64,000 nucleotides of DNA from Uloborus plumipes (GCA_038373865.1 JAXGGA010000036.1:125001-189000), one strand, 5' to 3'. Numbered from the stretch's first letter, positions 1-43,339 are shown. A program made the numbers and translations. Notes: a model not told the origin generated them from the letters alone.

Positions 1-424
1 CATAGGGCTTATGGAGCTATAATTTGGTATGGTTTCATGCAAGTCTTATATGTACAACCAAAAATTTTTTTTATCAAAATCGGAGGGGTCGAGTGGGAAT
101 TTTCTCGAAAGTTGGACACTTGACATGGAATGACCCAGATGCTGCCTTTTATGCAGATGCTCTCTCCACCGTTGTTTCGATTTCCTATTGCTGTTATCTG
201 GTGGGAATTTTATATTTACTTTTTGTAAATAAAGTAAATAGGGGAATGTGGTGCACAGTGAAATAGTTAAGATAGCGGACCTATTTCAAAATGAACGCAT
301 CGGAAATTTGCTCTGAAAGTTATTGTACATAAAGATTGAATAATGTATTTAGTGTGACAACTTGCATTGAAATATTATTTTTCATTTTTGGCAGGTATTT
401 TGCATCTTCAAAAAAAGATGGAAA

Positions 425-545
425 TTTTCCACCTTAAAAACCATGGGGCAAAGTGAAAAATGCAATATTTTTACTATGAAAAATTTTCTATTTTATGACT
501 AACAGTAATTTTCATCAAATGGACGTGTAAACAAACGAATAAATG
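425..545 (+). repeat. Dispersed repeat, copy 1 (GGGGCAAAGTGAAA family)
   Basis: Starts CCTTAAAAACCATGGGGCAA, continues through CAATATTTTTAC and AACAGTAATTTTCATCAAAT. It is a close match to 33355-33475 in the same orientation. The same G-rich phrase recurs inverted at about 33690 and 34030, suggesting a TIR-element family. Confidence 0.7.
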
Positions 546-1189
546 ACTTATACTACTTATTTTGCGATTCCACGCCACAAAATGTGTAAGAACCATAAGT
601 TCTGGTTCTGAGTTGGATAAAAAATGTATTTCTAAATTTATAATTAAAGAACATTTAAGTTATAAACTTTTTGTTTACTTTTATTTCATGCTCACTATTT
701 AAAAATGTGCGATATAACTTTAATATAATGGATGGACTAAAACTACTTGCTATGATCATTAATGTTTTTAATGTTGTTCGTGCTTTAAAAGTGAAACAAC
801 TTGCATTTCTAGAAATGTCTTTTAAAATATCTAATGGTTACATTACTGTTGTTAGAACAAGGAATTATTTTCATAAAGAAAAATGCTTTGTGATTCTTTA
901 AACGATGTATAAGCCATGAACTCTGATCTTTACTTGCTAGTAAATTTAATTTCCTTTTCCTGAAGATTTTGTCGATGAAAATGCTAATACGAAAATTTTA
1001 TTATTATTTCTAGAATTTTTTTCAAAATCTATTTGCTTTTTTTGCGTATGATTATCTTTTGAGATGAAAATAGTAGGTTAGCCATGATCCTGTAACTAGA
1101 TTAAAATGTTGACCCAGAAGTACGATTTTCCAGCACTCTCCGTTGCTCAGGCTAAATAATAAGCAGTCTATGTACGTTTAAATAAAGGG

Positions 1190-1243
1190 GCGGCAAATTG
1201 ACGAACCGCCCCGGGCGGCAGAAGCTGCAGCTACGCCACTGAA
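1190..1243. mobile_element. hAT-type terminal fragment
   Basis: Ends GCTGCAGCTACGCCACTG, the complement of the CAGTGGCGTAGCTGC terminus typical of nonautonomous hAT elements. It is GC-rich in an AT-rich setting. No matching left end was found, so this is a truncated copy. Confidence 0.5.
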
Positions 1244-1856
1244 TACCTCCTAATTTAGTAAAGAAAGGACTTCAGCGAAAGTGTGGTTTTCTATTGCTCA
1301 AAAATTGGAAAAAAAAAAAGTATTATTGTTTGAATTCGGTGTAAAGAACATGAAGGTAGAGCTTTTCTTGTACCTTGTTGCAATATTTATCATATTAAGG
1401 ATAATTTCTAACATAATATGTGTAAATTTAGTACATAAGTTTTATATTGGTTTTTCATACATAAAAAAAATATGCATATTTTTAAAGATTTCGTTGAGAA
1501 AATTGAGCAGTCAGAGGGTTAATGCACTATGGGAGTTAAGAAAACTTATTTAGTAATTATTGGTCCATATTTTCATGCCAAATTAGGGAAGAAGTACAAG
1601 TACTGATCTGAGCAGACATGTACCCAGTTTTCTAATATAGAAAGCAATGCATTCTTAGGTGGATTATGAAAATTGTATATGACTGTATTTTTTGGAGGAA
1701 CTTTGTACGATTAGAAGCCATGTATCAAGATGATTTCAAGACGATTCCACAATTGGGAAAAATATGAATGAGAAAAATTTGGATACTATTTTAATTTGAT
1801 TGTAATCTGAAATATTGCACAAAAAAGTTAGAAAAATACTAGTACTCGATACAAAC

Positions 1857-32052
<30,196 letters not shown>

Positions 32053-32102
32053 CTGAAAAAGACATTAGGTTCATAATTATATTAAATATGCATAAAACTA
32101 CC

Positions 32103-33103
32103 CAAGGGCATAGCCAGGACTCACGTTAGGGGGGTGCAAGCAGTGACACCGCAATAGGAGGTCACTGTGACCTCCCAAAAAGTTCTTATCCGATACAAAT
32201 TGGCTGATGAAATTTGAAAACAGTGCGACAGTATTGCAAAGCTGAACTTCTTTATTTTATTTATTTATTTTTCTTTAATTTATTTATTTTCGTGATGCCT
32301 CACGTCTCTTTTGGTAGACATAGATAAGTATGCATTCTTGTATTTTATTTATTTATTTTTTAATCATTCAGTAAAATTGAGTTTCATTCGGTAAATTAAA
32401 AAATTTCTCCTCAAAAACTTAAGCTTACTATCATTTTCTGAAAAGTAATCAATACTAGATATAATAACGCAGTTAATATAAAGTTCCCAAAAATTAGCAT
32501 TAAATTCAAATTTTTCAATAAAAACAGAATGAAAAAAGCAAGAAAGAAAGAGAAAAAAGTGCTTGAAATTCTATTTGCACAAAAAAAGGAAGAAATTATG
32601 AACTCAAAGAAACTACTTTATTCAGTCTTGCACACCTTAAACCAATGGATGGTATAAAATATTTCTAAAAGAACAAAACAGTAGTTTTTTCTAAAATGAT
32701 TTTACCACAATGAAAAACGTAATACAGAAAATTAGATAAAAATGTGAGTGATATGTTTTTAAAACCTGTGTTTCACATAAACAAAGAAATGGGAACATTA
32801 AATTACTTTAAATGTTTTATGAATTAAAGTACTTAAAATAAATTATATACACAAATAAAAAGCAAATGAACATCCAAAATTAATAAATACACAAATAAAT
32901 TCTGCAAAATCTTCAGTTACCAAAGAAGTTAAAATTAATCAATAAAGCTTACATCAAAACAATACTGCATATGAAAAGCATGAAAGGGGACAAAATCGTT
33001 AGTCAAAAATATAAATAAAATGGGAGGTCACAGTAACCTCCCATTGGCTCCGATCTAGGTGGGTGCAGCTGCACCCACCTGCACCCCCCTAGCTACGCCC
33101 TTG
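32103..33103. mobile_element. Nonautonomous hAT element, 1.0 kb, perfect 8-bp target duplication
   Basis: Terminal inverted repeats CAAGGGCATAGCCAGG and CCTAGCTACGCCCTTG, flanked by identical 8-bp repeats AAACTACC (32095-32102 and 33104-33111). Subterminal phrases GGAGGTCACTGTGACCTCCC and GGGAGGTCACAGTAACCTCC are near-palindromes present at both ends. The AT-rich middle has no transposase ORF. It lies immediately upstream of exon A, in its 5' intron or flank. Confidence 0.93.
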
Positions 33104-33354
33104 AAACTACCTGCATTTAGGCTGTAAAAGTTTTTAACTATTAATGCATCAGTGTGATGGATTACAAACCTGGAAATAGACTTCTTCTGAGCAAAAAAGA
33201 CATACCTCAAAAAATTAATTTTTGCAATAAGCAACTTTTCAAGCATTAGTAAAGCATTATTTAATTTATTTGATCCTGAGAGCTGATACTTCCATTATTT
33301 TTTTTATTTGTATAGATAACTACGTCACTACAACTATTATATATATGTTTTTGT

Positions 33355-34062
33355 TACTAAAAACCCTGGGGCAAAGCAAAAAATCCAATATTTTTACAAT
33401 AAACATTTTTCTATTTAATGATTAACAGTAATTTTCATCAAATGGTTGTATAAATAAATGACTTATTAATGAAAAATAAACGAATATATAAGTAAACAAA
33501 TAAATGAACTCATTAATGTATGAGAAAAGAAATGAGTGAATAAAATAGAGATTGAATAAGAAAATCAGTGAACGAATGAATAAATAATTGAATTAATAAG
33601 TATAAGAATGTAAATTAATTAATAAATAAAGAAATATGTATACCTAATTTGAAAAATGAATGTATTAGTAGTAAACAAAATGAACTATTTCACTTTGCCC
33701 CGCGGGCAATGGACAAATCACATTGAATGTTTAAAATCAAAATTTGCTTAATATAAACTAAATAAGTACTGCACTGGACACCAGTAGATTTCAATTAATA
33801 CTTAAAATTATAATTACAAAAATTTTAGCATTTTATAATAATAAGAAATATTTTTGAAAAATCAAATATTACAATAAGGGTATCAAATTTTGAAAATGAC
33901 TAGTATAATTTTTTTTTGTTGATCTTTAGATCTATCTATTTGTTGACAGGAATTAACTGTATGCTTAGGAACTTTGTCAAAATATTGCTAGAGAGGTGGC
34001 TCTGCAAACTGAAAATATTTTGCCATTTCACTTTGCCCCACTATTTCACTTTGTCCCACATT
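33355..34062. repeat. Dispersed repeat, copy 2 (GGGGCAAAG/CTTTGCCCC)
   Basis: The left part (33355-33475) matches 425-545. The phrase TTTCACTTTGCCCC appears inverted at about 33690 and 34030, followed by CTATTTCACTTTGTCCCAC. It is probably a TIR element with G-rich ends, but clean boundaries and target duplication are not visible. Confidence 0.6.
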
Positions 34063-34599
34063 CTTCAACTAAGTTTTTTACAAGCTCTTAGTTTTTTCAA
34101 AGAAAGATTAAAAAGCAAATATTTCATTCTGCATAAAAAATGAAACTTTGGATAACCCATGGAAAGTTATTTCATGGAAATATGTATAGCCAAGCATGTT
34201 GGTAAAGATATTTCATGGGAAGCATTCTAATTGAGCAACTGCTGTGTTTGAGTTGAAGCAGGAACAGTCTCGGAATCAAAAAATTGGGGAATGAATTCGG
34301 TAGCACTCTTAATTTTTTCAAAAGTATGTATATATACACACACACACGCAGATACATATATATAGATATATCTATACATATAATGCATATCATTACAGAA
34401 AATATGATTGATCCAATGATTAGCATAGACACCAGTGATAATTCATAATTATCACTTAATGCAGTAAATGCAATAAATTATTAAATATTTATCAATTTCC
34501 CCAGTTTATTCATAAAATCTCCAACTTTTAATACAGAATGTGATAAAAGTTTCTAGCTTTAAAATTTCTGTTTAAGTTGCACATTTGCATTGACTTTTA

Positions 34600-35330
34600 A
34601 CCCTCTCTATAACCTATGTCATCAATAACACCTAGAAGAAATTTGAACAAAATTTCTGCAAAGTAAAATCTTCAAGGCGTTTTAGAGTAAAATAAGCATT
34701 CTAAAAATTGGTAAATAATTTTTTTCAAAGTAATGGTTTAAAATCAAAATGCCTTTCTTGGTTGGAATTTTGAGGGGGTGTTCACATCACAATATCCCTC
34801 ACGTTCTTGACTAATTAGAGGTGACCAATAATGCCCCTGTATTTATTTTATTAATAATTGTTTAGCAATTTTGCATGAAGTAGCTTAACTTTGAATAAAA
34901 TAATGATTTACAGTTCAAAATGAATTTTTTTGGTGCCACAATTGAAGCATTGTCTTTATATCCCACACCCATAACATAAAGCTGATTAATAAACTCTCTG
35001 AATTTATTTTATTAATAGTTCGGAAACAATTTTACCTAGCTGTAATTCACTGTTGCATAAAGTAATGATTCATGGCTCAAATGAGTATTTTGAATGTTAC
35101 AATTTTGGAGGGGAGGGAGATTTATATCCCAATATCTGCCCATATTCATGCCATCAAGAAGTGCTCAAAAGTACATTGTCTATTTTATAACCAAGTGACA
35201 GGTGAACAATTTTTCTGCAAAGTAACTCACTTGTAAATAAAATATAAATTTTTTCTGACTTCCGAATTTTGGGGAGGTGGGTTTATCTATGAATTCCTCT
35301 TGGATAAGGAAGTGTATCACAAAAAATTAT
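34600..35330 (+). repeat. Diverged tandem array, about 165-bp period
   Basis: AATTTTG-AGGGG-type blocks recur at about 34772, 34925-34940, 35100 and 35266. Each is followed by an ATATCCC or TATCTATG phrase and preceded by 'AAATAA...GATT(T/C)A(C/T)' phrases. About four units, strongly diverged. Confidence 0.6.
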
Positions 35331-38300
35331 CAGCGATTGTTAAATAAGGTACTTAATGTATTTTAAACTGCTAAGAAATTGTACAACTAAGGAATATTAA
35401 TAAAAAATGAGGTACTACCCAAAGAAATCTAATATTTAGTAAAAGAAATCAAAAGATGGGACTAACAAAAATCAGTTTTATTCCAAAACCCATCCTTCGA
35501 CCCAAAAAACGCAATTAAAGACATTCTCAAAATTTTGCAAATTAAATAAGAATAGTACATCAATAAATAATTACTAATGTTTTCAAATAGAAACTTCAAG
35601 TAATATCATTTTTGGGAAAGATTTTTGTGAACATGTTTGATTCATTAACTTTCTTTACATTAATTTTTTAACAGAGCTTTGTGAAATGAACCAATGTAAC
35701 TGAGGTCCAGGGTACATTGATCCGCATTACGAAAACAGTTTCTGTAATAACTGTAATGATAAATATTATCAAATATTGTAATTAATTTGTTCTTTTGTAC
35801 TTAGCATGAAAAAATAAAGTTTAAAAATCAATATAACACATTAAAATATTAAATTGACCAACTTCCTCTTTTGCACAATTGATGTCAGAACCATCTACAT
35901 TTTCTCAAGAATCAGAATAACTTGGGTCCTCATCAACTTCACTGCTGCGATTGCTAAAAAGTTTTGCTTTTCTAATTCTTGTAAAAGTTTTTGTTTTGTA
36001 TCGGTTTTCTAAGTGTACCCCAGGTTCTTGGTTTGAAAAACTGCAATCATAACTGTTTGCTTTATTGTAAAAAATAAAGAGAATAATTATAACTAATAGA
36101 AACTACTTTAAAAGAAGAGTTGACTTTATTACAATATTCTTCGTGAGAACCATGAAGAACAGTTTAAGAAAACAAAGTAGCAGACTTATGACTACTATTC
36201 AGCACTGAAAAAATAACAATTAAATTTGTTTTAGAAATAACATTTGTTCAATGTAACTACCATATGAATTTATTATAGGATTTGTATGACTATAGGTGCT
36301 ATTTTTTAGTCATAAATTCAAATTTAAAATATGAGCAGTATTAAAATTATTAGGACCGGTCCAACAAGCTTTAGCTACTTCTATGAAGGTTTATCAAAAA
36401 TTTGTTGTGTGCTATAGGATTCTTGAATTGAACTCATTAAGTTATATTTATAAATTTAATTTCTTCATTGGAATACATCCATAGGCAGCTGGATCACTAA
36501 AAAAGAGAGAGTGCAAAGGATGGAAAGTCAGACAGCAACCTTAATGCTGATTTTTTTTAATTTTTAAATTTTACTATAATATTAGATTTTAACATCATTA
36601 TTAATAAAATGATATACTGTAAAAATTTTGAGATACAACTCATCTGGAATCATGAAAATCTAGTTTTTACTCTGATAAAATTAATAAATCCACTTAGTTG
36701 ATCAATCATTAATTTTGAACTTAGATAAGTGAAAGGTCAGGAAAAGAACTTTTACATTTAGTAGTGAGGGAGTCATTGCCTTCCCCCTACTAGGATGAGT
36801 TGCCTATGAATACTACTCACATGTTGTCATTTCATAGCTATTTTTTCAGCGATTGCAATAATTTTATAAAATGCCATAAAATAAGGTCTCTAATGTCAAA
36901 TTTATTCCTCAATCAAAATGTGATTTTTTTGTGATATAAGTGATATATCGCATCGCAGGGGGTATTGCGTCCTCTTTCCCATTAGATAGTCCGATCCCGT
37001 GTGCCCTAATTTTCAGTTTGAAAAATCTGGTTACATTGTGGATATTAAATAAGTTTTAAGAAATATCTGAAAGCAAAGTGTAACTTATGATATGTTTTGA
37101 GAATTTAATATTTTAACAAATTGCTCAGGAATGTTAATTTTCACTTTGACAGTGACCTAGGGGAAGACGGGGCTCATTTGACCGGTCTCCGTTATTTTAA
37201 TACTATTGATATTTTTATTTTAATGTATGAATAGCAAATAGCCCTTATGTTCTTTCAAATCTTATGATGAAATCACATGGTAGTTATATTGAACACATTT
37301 TACTTCAGAAAGTGTTTTTTAAGTAGTTCTGCATAATTTTCAGAAATTAGCAACTTTTTTTTTTCAACAGTTTTCATCAAGATTGTAGTAAATAAATCAT
37401 ACTCCTCTTGTAAAGTAAGTCTTTTTAGTTCACAGTTATTTGCAGTTTCATTATTTTTAGTCCCAAAGAAAAAAATTAAAACAGTATTTTTTCAGACCAA
37501 GGACACAGGATACATTAGTCTACCCTTTAGGGATTGGAGTAACCTCTCCAAGTAATTTAAACCTTTTTTAAATCTTTTAAATCTTAATAAATATAATATA
37601 ATTCTAATTGTTTGTTTATTAAACATTCACTTCATATTACATATGTTTGGAAATAATAGTAAAAGACTTTATTATTTTTTTTTTTTTAAAGCAATGATAT
37701 ATTTCATAATTATTTAACTTAACAAAACTTATACTTAATAAATTCGATCAAAATATGCTTTTGTATCTGAACTTTAAAAAAAATTATATTTTCAAATAAT
37801 CTTCTAAAATTCTGCAGACAATTGTTTTTAAAGACTAAAAAAATTAATACTCTACTATAAAGTTCTTGGATTAAACAAAAATTTTTGTCAAACAATGATT
37901 TCACATAGAAGAAAAATAAAGCAAATAATTGATATTAAAAAAAGGTGATATTTCTTAAGCTAGTTAGTTTTTTAAATGTAATTTTAGAACACAAACATAT
38001 ACTGCATTAAAGATGTCAATTTCACTGTACTTTTAATTTTAAAATATATGTAGTAATTTGTCAAGATTCTTTCCTTTTCAGAATTAATTTAAGTGATGCA
38101 AATAAAAAAATTGCTACTTTTTGCACAGAAAATATTGATACAACTGAATAAAAGCCACATGTGTCATTTTTTCCAGAACCCAATGTCTGTTCAAGAAGTT
38201 GCAGATTTTATCTTTCTAGATAATATTTAACATATTTTGCTAATTTTTTTCTGCAGTACTTTTTTTATGAATATTGAATAATTCATTTTTCTTTTGTAAA

Positions 38301-38467
38301 TAATTGTGTACTAATGGGGAATACTTAGTGCTATTTTTAATTTAAAATATTTCCTCAATTAAAATCAATTCAATATGTTATATTGATCTTCAAACTTTAT
38401 GTTTTTCATTCTAGACACAAAATAAAATAAGTTAGTTACAATATTTTATAATATTTATCATGAAAAT
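35331..38467. other. AT-rich region without recognised gene
   Basis: Only an orphan terminus-like phrase is seen: TAGGGGAAGACGGGGCTCAT at 37151-37170, similar to the ends of 59998-62104. There are also short 'GGTACATTGATCC'-like phrases at about 35712 and 37510. No exons found. Confidence 0.4.
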
Positions 38468-38469
38468 TA

Positions 38470-41094
38470 CTGTCTGATCTTCTTGGGTAAAACCTTCCGC
38501 ACGTTTACACATGCTTCAGGTCTTCTCTGATCTTACCAAGGTAGGGGTGTTAGGTAAGATAACAATAAGGAGAAGAATAATAAAAAGCATTTTGAGCCAT
38601 ATCAAATAACTTGAAACAATGCTAATTTTAAGTACAAAGTTTAGATGAATATGCCAAAAGGATATTCAAGTTTCAAATTGAAAACTTCTGAAAACCCACA
38701 ACCCATCTACCCTTTTTTAAGTGGAACTGTTCGCGAGTGACAGGCGAAGCTTTCACGGAGGGACAGTATAACAGAAGTTGTTTGCTAATGCAGTCCAATG
38801 TACTCGTGAGGCGGACCCCACCCATGGGGCACGATGGTCTACTTAGCAATGTTCCATGAAAAAATCAATAAAAAAAAGGTAATCAATTAAACATTTTCAA
38901 AGAAAAAATAAGGATGATGAGAAATATCTGATGAAACTTACAGTAGAAAACTAAACTGTTCATTCAATATTTTGATGAGATAAAAATGAAAAATAGAAAA
39001 GCGGACCAACGCGTCCCATCTCCCCTCATAAGAAATACTGAAATTATTAAGCAAAGGAAACATTGAAACTGACATGAAGCTTTTCCTATCAAATTAACGA
39101 AATAACTTTCAGACGTTTCGAAAGTTAATAATAGAATAAATGTTTAAATATTAAAAAACAACATATGAAATTTGTTATTAATTTTTAAGCACTATAAATG
39201 AAAATACATTGACTGTTCCACAGAAGCAGCTTCAAAGCATGACAATCTATTACATTTTTTTCAAAGTTTAAGAAATGACGATAAAAGGGAATTAGGGAAA
39301 TTAAGTTGGAGCACAATTTCTGCGTATATCACTTACAGAACCGTCAATAAAGGGGTTCATATTTTCATATCTTCACATTTCCAAAAATTAGCCTCATTTG
39401 ACATGAACTCGAACTTCACACAAATGTTTTTATTGACAAGTTGCACCATGAGTGTATTGCCAAATACGAACTTCTTAATATCCGAAGAAAATCCGCATTC
39501 CATATTAAAGGCTAAACTTCAACTAGAAATGTTTTACTGATCCTTGATTCCCCCCCCCCCCCCTCTCTCTTTGAAAAAGACAGGCACACAGCAAAAAACA
39601 AAACGTACAAAAATTAACAAGAAAAAGTACATTCGAATGGTTTGAATTAATGAGGTCTGCTGTCGGAATAACAGGAGGTCATTTACCTGGAGTGATATCT
39701 AAGCTGTCCTATTCGAACTCGTAGAGCGGTCAAAATGTCATCACAAGTTTTCTCTGTAAACTTCCATATTTACGTATGGGCTTAATGGGCTAGCCCAGGG
39801 TGGCACAATTGGTGGTGGGGGGGGGGGGGGGCACTTTTTTCGTAGTGAAAAAGTAAAGATCTTTTTTCATCAGAAGAGCGGCAACTTCCAAGCTAATTGT
39901 GTCACAAAAAAGAACGAAAATCTCTTTTTTTAGTCAGAAGGGCGGCAATGGCCACGCTAATTGTGTCACAAAATAAAAAGAAAATCTTTTTATTTATTTT
40001 ATTGTTAGTGACAGGGCGCAGATATGAACATGGACAAAGTTCACCGAACTGGAAACGGCCAAAATACAAAGAACTGCTCGCACTGTATCCTTTCACAGGA
40101 TGATTTATTGTTGTATCTTTCTCAGACCCCTTCTATTCTCAGTAGGGAGTGACCTCGGGGGATTTCAGATGCAAGGGCGGATCCAGCTCCTGGCTAAGGA
40201 GGGGGTCATTTTCAGATAGGGGGGGGGAGGGTCAAAGTGCAATTTTTGTGCAAAAATGGGGGGCTTTCACAATTTTTTCGGAGTATAAGTGAGGGGTGTA
40301 AAGAGAAATATACTAAAAATCAGTTTTTCTCTCCATCGTGTTGACCGCACTGTCACTTGGATTCTGATGAGAAACTTACAGGTAATACGAGAATGAAAAC
40401 ATGACCATCTCATTAATCTCCTCATCTCACTAATGAATCTGCTAAAAGGATAGATGTTCACTTATCTGCAGGGTCGAATTTAGCTCCATGCCGCCCCTAG
40501 GCAGATTTGATATCTGCCGCTCCTTCTCCACCATAAAGAATAAGTAAAATTCCTTGACTCGAGAAACGTAACTGAAGCCTCTAAAAAGTTGTATTGAATA
40601 AACGATAGTAGTAACCAAAAACCTTAGAAAAATCCAATCTTGTTGCGACTTCTCTCCAAATGCAATTACATCTGCTTTTCTGCAATCAAGGCTTACTTTT
40701 CGTCTTCACAATTACAATTTTACACTAATACATTGACACGATTGAAAAATACTTCATTTTTATAACATGTGTGAAAGTAAACATTATTACTGTCCGTCCG
40801 TGAAAGCGGCGCCTAGCACTCGCGAACCATTCTATTTAAAAAAGGGGTGATGGTTTGTGAGTGGAAACTTTTCGAAATTTTCAATTTAAAACTTGAATAT
40901 GCTATTATTTTAACATATTCAACTAAACTATGTATTTGAAATTAGCATCGTTCTACGTTGTTTGAAACGACTAAAAATACTTATTATTCTTCCCCTTATT
41001 GTTATCTTACCTATCATCCCTATTTTGGTAAGATCAGAGAAGACCTGACACATGCGTAAATACGCGGGAGGTTTTACCTAAGAAAATCATACAG
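38470..41094. mobile_element. Long-TIR element with roughly 300-bp inverted arms
   Basis: The left arm (38470-38775) and right arm (40785-41094) are inverted copies. The outer tips are CTGTCTGATCTTCTTGGGTA and CTGTATGATTTTCTTAGGTA, with shared TCAGGTCTTCTCTGATCTTA further in, and inner ends near TTTCACGGA(G/C)GGACAGTA. TA precedes and follows the tips. The 2.0-kb middle holds G and C tracts, a duplicated 'AGAAGAGCGGCAA / AGAAGGGCGGCAATGGCCACG' block (about 39873-39965) and a GGGCGGATCCAGCTCC phrase, but no transposase. Confidence 0.85.
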
Positions 41095-41334
41095 TAATTA
41101 ATCAGAAAATGATGTCGCTATCGAAAATGAAAGAATATTTATTTTTCTTTCAAGAGTAACAATAAAAACATGGTTGAAACAAAATTCGCAGCTCTAAGCA
41201 GCTGCCTAGGCTGCCAATTGAGAAATTTGGGCCAGCTTATTTGAACGTTCCTCGTCCTAATCAACACTCAACAGCTGAGATAAACATGTAGTAGTGCAGA
41301 ATGAATCAGGCGCGGATCCAAGGGGGGGGGGGGG

Positions 41335-41690
41335 GCGCTTCCAAAGCTTTAAGGGCGCCCAGTAGGCACCTTCTTTTCACCGACCGAAGGCTCCAAGCCG
41401 CTGTCCGTACTTCAAACGCCAATACTGCTCTAAGTTTCAGCTCCCCTGAGGGCGAGCTTTCAAGCTTCAAGGTTGCGCCGAAGCGGCCGAAGTCGCCTCC
41501 TTCTCACCGACCGAAGGCGCCGAGGTGCTTTCCGTACTTAAAACGCCAATACTGCTTCGGGCTTCAGCCTACCCTGAGGGGGCGGTTCCAAAGCTTCAAG
41601 GGGGCACCGAAGTAGCCCCCTTCTCATTAACCGAAGGCGCCTGCGCTCTCCGTTGTTAAAACGCCAATACTGCTTCAAACTACATAGACT
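41335..41690 (+). repeat. GC-rich tandem repeat, about 125-bp unit, three copies
   Basis: Each unit includes ACCGAAGG(C/T)(G/T)CC, a TTCTCACCGACCGAAGG-like phrase, AAACGCCAATACTGCT and CCTGAGGG.....TTCAAG. Copies start near 41360, 41487 and 41605. It is preceded by CAGGCGCGGATCCAAGG and a 14-base G run, a transposon-like terminus. Base composition is far richer in GC than the surroundings. Confidence 0.85.
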
Positions 41691-41901
41691 TTTAACACTC
41701 AAACACTCAGAAATAAATTTACTAAAAAGAAAGTTGGCAAAAGAAAATTTACAAGCACAGCCAAAAAACTTTAACTTCACTCCCCCCCCCTCCACAGCAG
41801 GAAAAAAAGCTGTGGCTTTAACCTAATCTGAGTAAGCACACACAGGAAATATTTCTCGTTCCCTCAATCAAATCAATTGCTGTTTTCAATTAAATTTTAA
41901 G

Positions 41902-42076
41902 CAGTGGCGTACATAGCACCCTCTGGGAGTGCACAACTTGTGAAAGTTCTCGATCCAGAAAAACAACACTATAAATTACATGGGGAAATTTTTTTTTATA
42001 GTTTAATGCAAAGTGAAGGGCGAAGTTTAACATCTTGCGGAGGGGAGGGGCGCACCTAAGCCTATATACGTTACAC
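41902..42076. mobile_element. hAT-type MITE, relative of 3653-3870
   Basis: Left end CAGTGGCGTACATAGCACCC. The right end, AGCCTATATACGTTACAC, is a degraded inverted counterpart. Candidate target repeats ATTTTAAG and GTTTTGAG match at 6 of 8 positions. It shares CATCTTGCGGAGG and GGCGCACCT with the right part of the 3653-3870 copy. Confidence 0.75.
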
Positions 42077-42396
42077 GTTTTGAGCATGTATATTAGTGAA
42101 TAAATATATTTTTTATGGTAGAATAGCATTAGTTTGACACAAAACTGTGTTGGTTTTGAAAATGAATTATTAAAGTCTTATAAAAAAAAAGAAAAGATAT
42201 TCGGAAATTTATTATTATCGTTTACTAAGTTCTCAACCTGTATGGAATCTGCGCGTCCCAATACATGCAACTTATTAGTTTCCTTTCTAAATTTAGGGGG
42301 AATGTTTCGAAATTTGGTACAAAAGGAAGAACAAGTCTTTAGAAATTAGCGAAAATTAGCGAAACTAATTTTGAAATAACATTCTTTAATAAGATA

Positions 42397-43243
42397 AATC
42401 GGGGGAAGTCGCCACATTTGAGAATTTTTCGATTAGTACATTAAAAATTGAACTAGCAAGATCATGAAAATATACACTTTCTTTTTCAATATTTAATTGG
42501 TTTCCGTATACTTCTTAGTATAAAAATTAATAAGAAATTTAAAGTGAAAATGTCATTTTATTGTGGCATGATCATCCATGTATATGGAGAAGATACCACC
42601 AATGTGTTACTTTAATAATGTAAAATAGAAATAGTATCAAGAATTATTTTCTAAATTTGTTATTAATTTTAATTTCTAATTACTGTTAAAAAAATTATTT
42701 TTTCATTAATTTTAAATATTATTGGTTATAATTATAATTTTTCTTTTAACATAATTGCATTTAATTATTATTAATTGTAATACTAAGCATTTGTTGCATT
42801 CATATTTTGTACGACAGCATGCATACAAAAAAAAAAAAAAGGAAAAGAAAGAGTTCATTTTATATATTTTTGAACCATGTGGTGTCTTTCCCCCAAATAT
42901 AATAGGAAAACGCCACTTGTGCTTGTTTCTTCATTGCTACAGTGTTTTTGAGGCTTCTACATGCATCGTACTTGTAATATAATGCGTAACTCACTTATAT
43001 TGCTAATATCTTATTTAAAATAACAAGTACGTTTATAAATTTTTAATATGAGGAATGGAAAATTATAAAAGTAATATTCACCTCCTCAAAAATACTAACG
43101 AGATTCAAAAATAATACCGATTAAAGACTATTAATTGTGATAAATTCCAAGACAAATCGAACCGGACGCTTCTCACAAGTGTCTCAGTATTGCCAATAAT
43201 CGACGCATAAAAATTTCTAACAAACTGGCGTCTTCCCCCGAAT
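42397..43243. mobile_element. TA-flanked TIR element, A(A/T)TCGGGGGAAG ends
   Basis: Left AATCGGGGGAAGTCGCCACA, right inverted ATTCGGGGGAAGACGCCAGT, with TA at 42395-42396 and 43244-43245. The internal phrases GAAGATACCACCA and GTGTCTTTCCCCCAAATATA echo the ends. 847 bp, very AT-rich, no transposase. The ends resemble those of the pogo-like element at 59998-62104. Confidence 0.85.
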
Positions 43244-43339
43244 TACCTGATATATATTATTTTAATTCTAACTTAATGAACGAATAATATTATTGGTTTT
43301 TATTGGGTAAACAATAATGCTACAGCAAATAATTTTTTT

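Larger units (their letters stand above)
1..1856. other. Intron left of Ral-GEF exon M; dispersed repeats
   Basis: No exon of the Ras-association domain was recognised here on the minus strand. Bases 229-545 resemble the repeat at 33360-34060 (phrases GGGGCAAAGTGAAA and TTTTCATCAAATGG). Bases 1190-1243 are a GC-rich hAT-type end. The rest is AT-rich without a call. Confidence 0.5.

Noticed and set aside
37151..39025. Possible element between TAGGGGAAGACGGGG and CCCATCTCCCCTCA
   Set aside because: The right side matches only loosely, has no TA, and falls inside the long-TIR element; only the left phrase is kept, as an orphan end.
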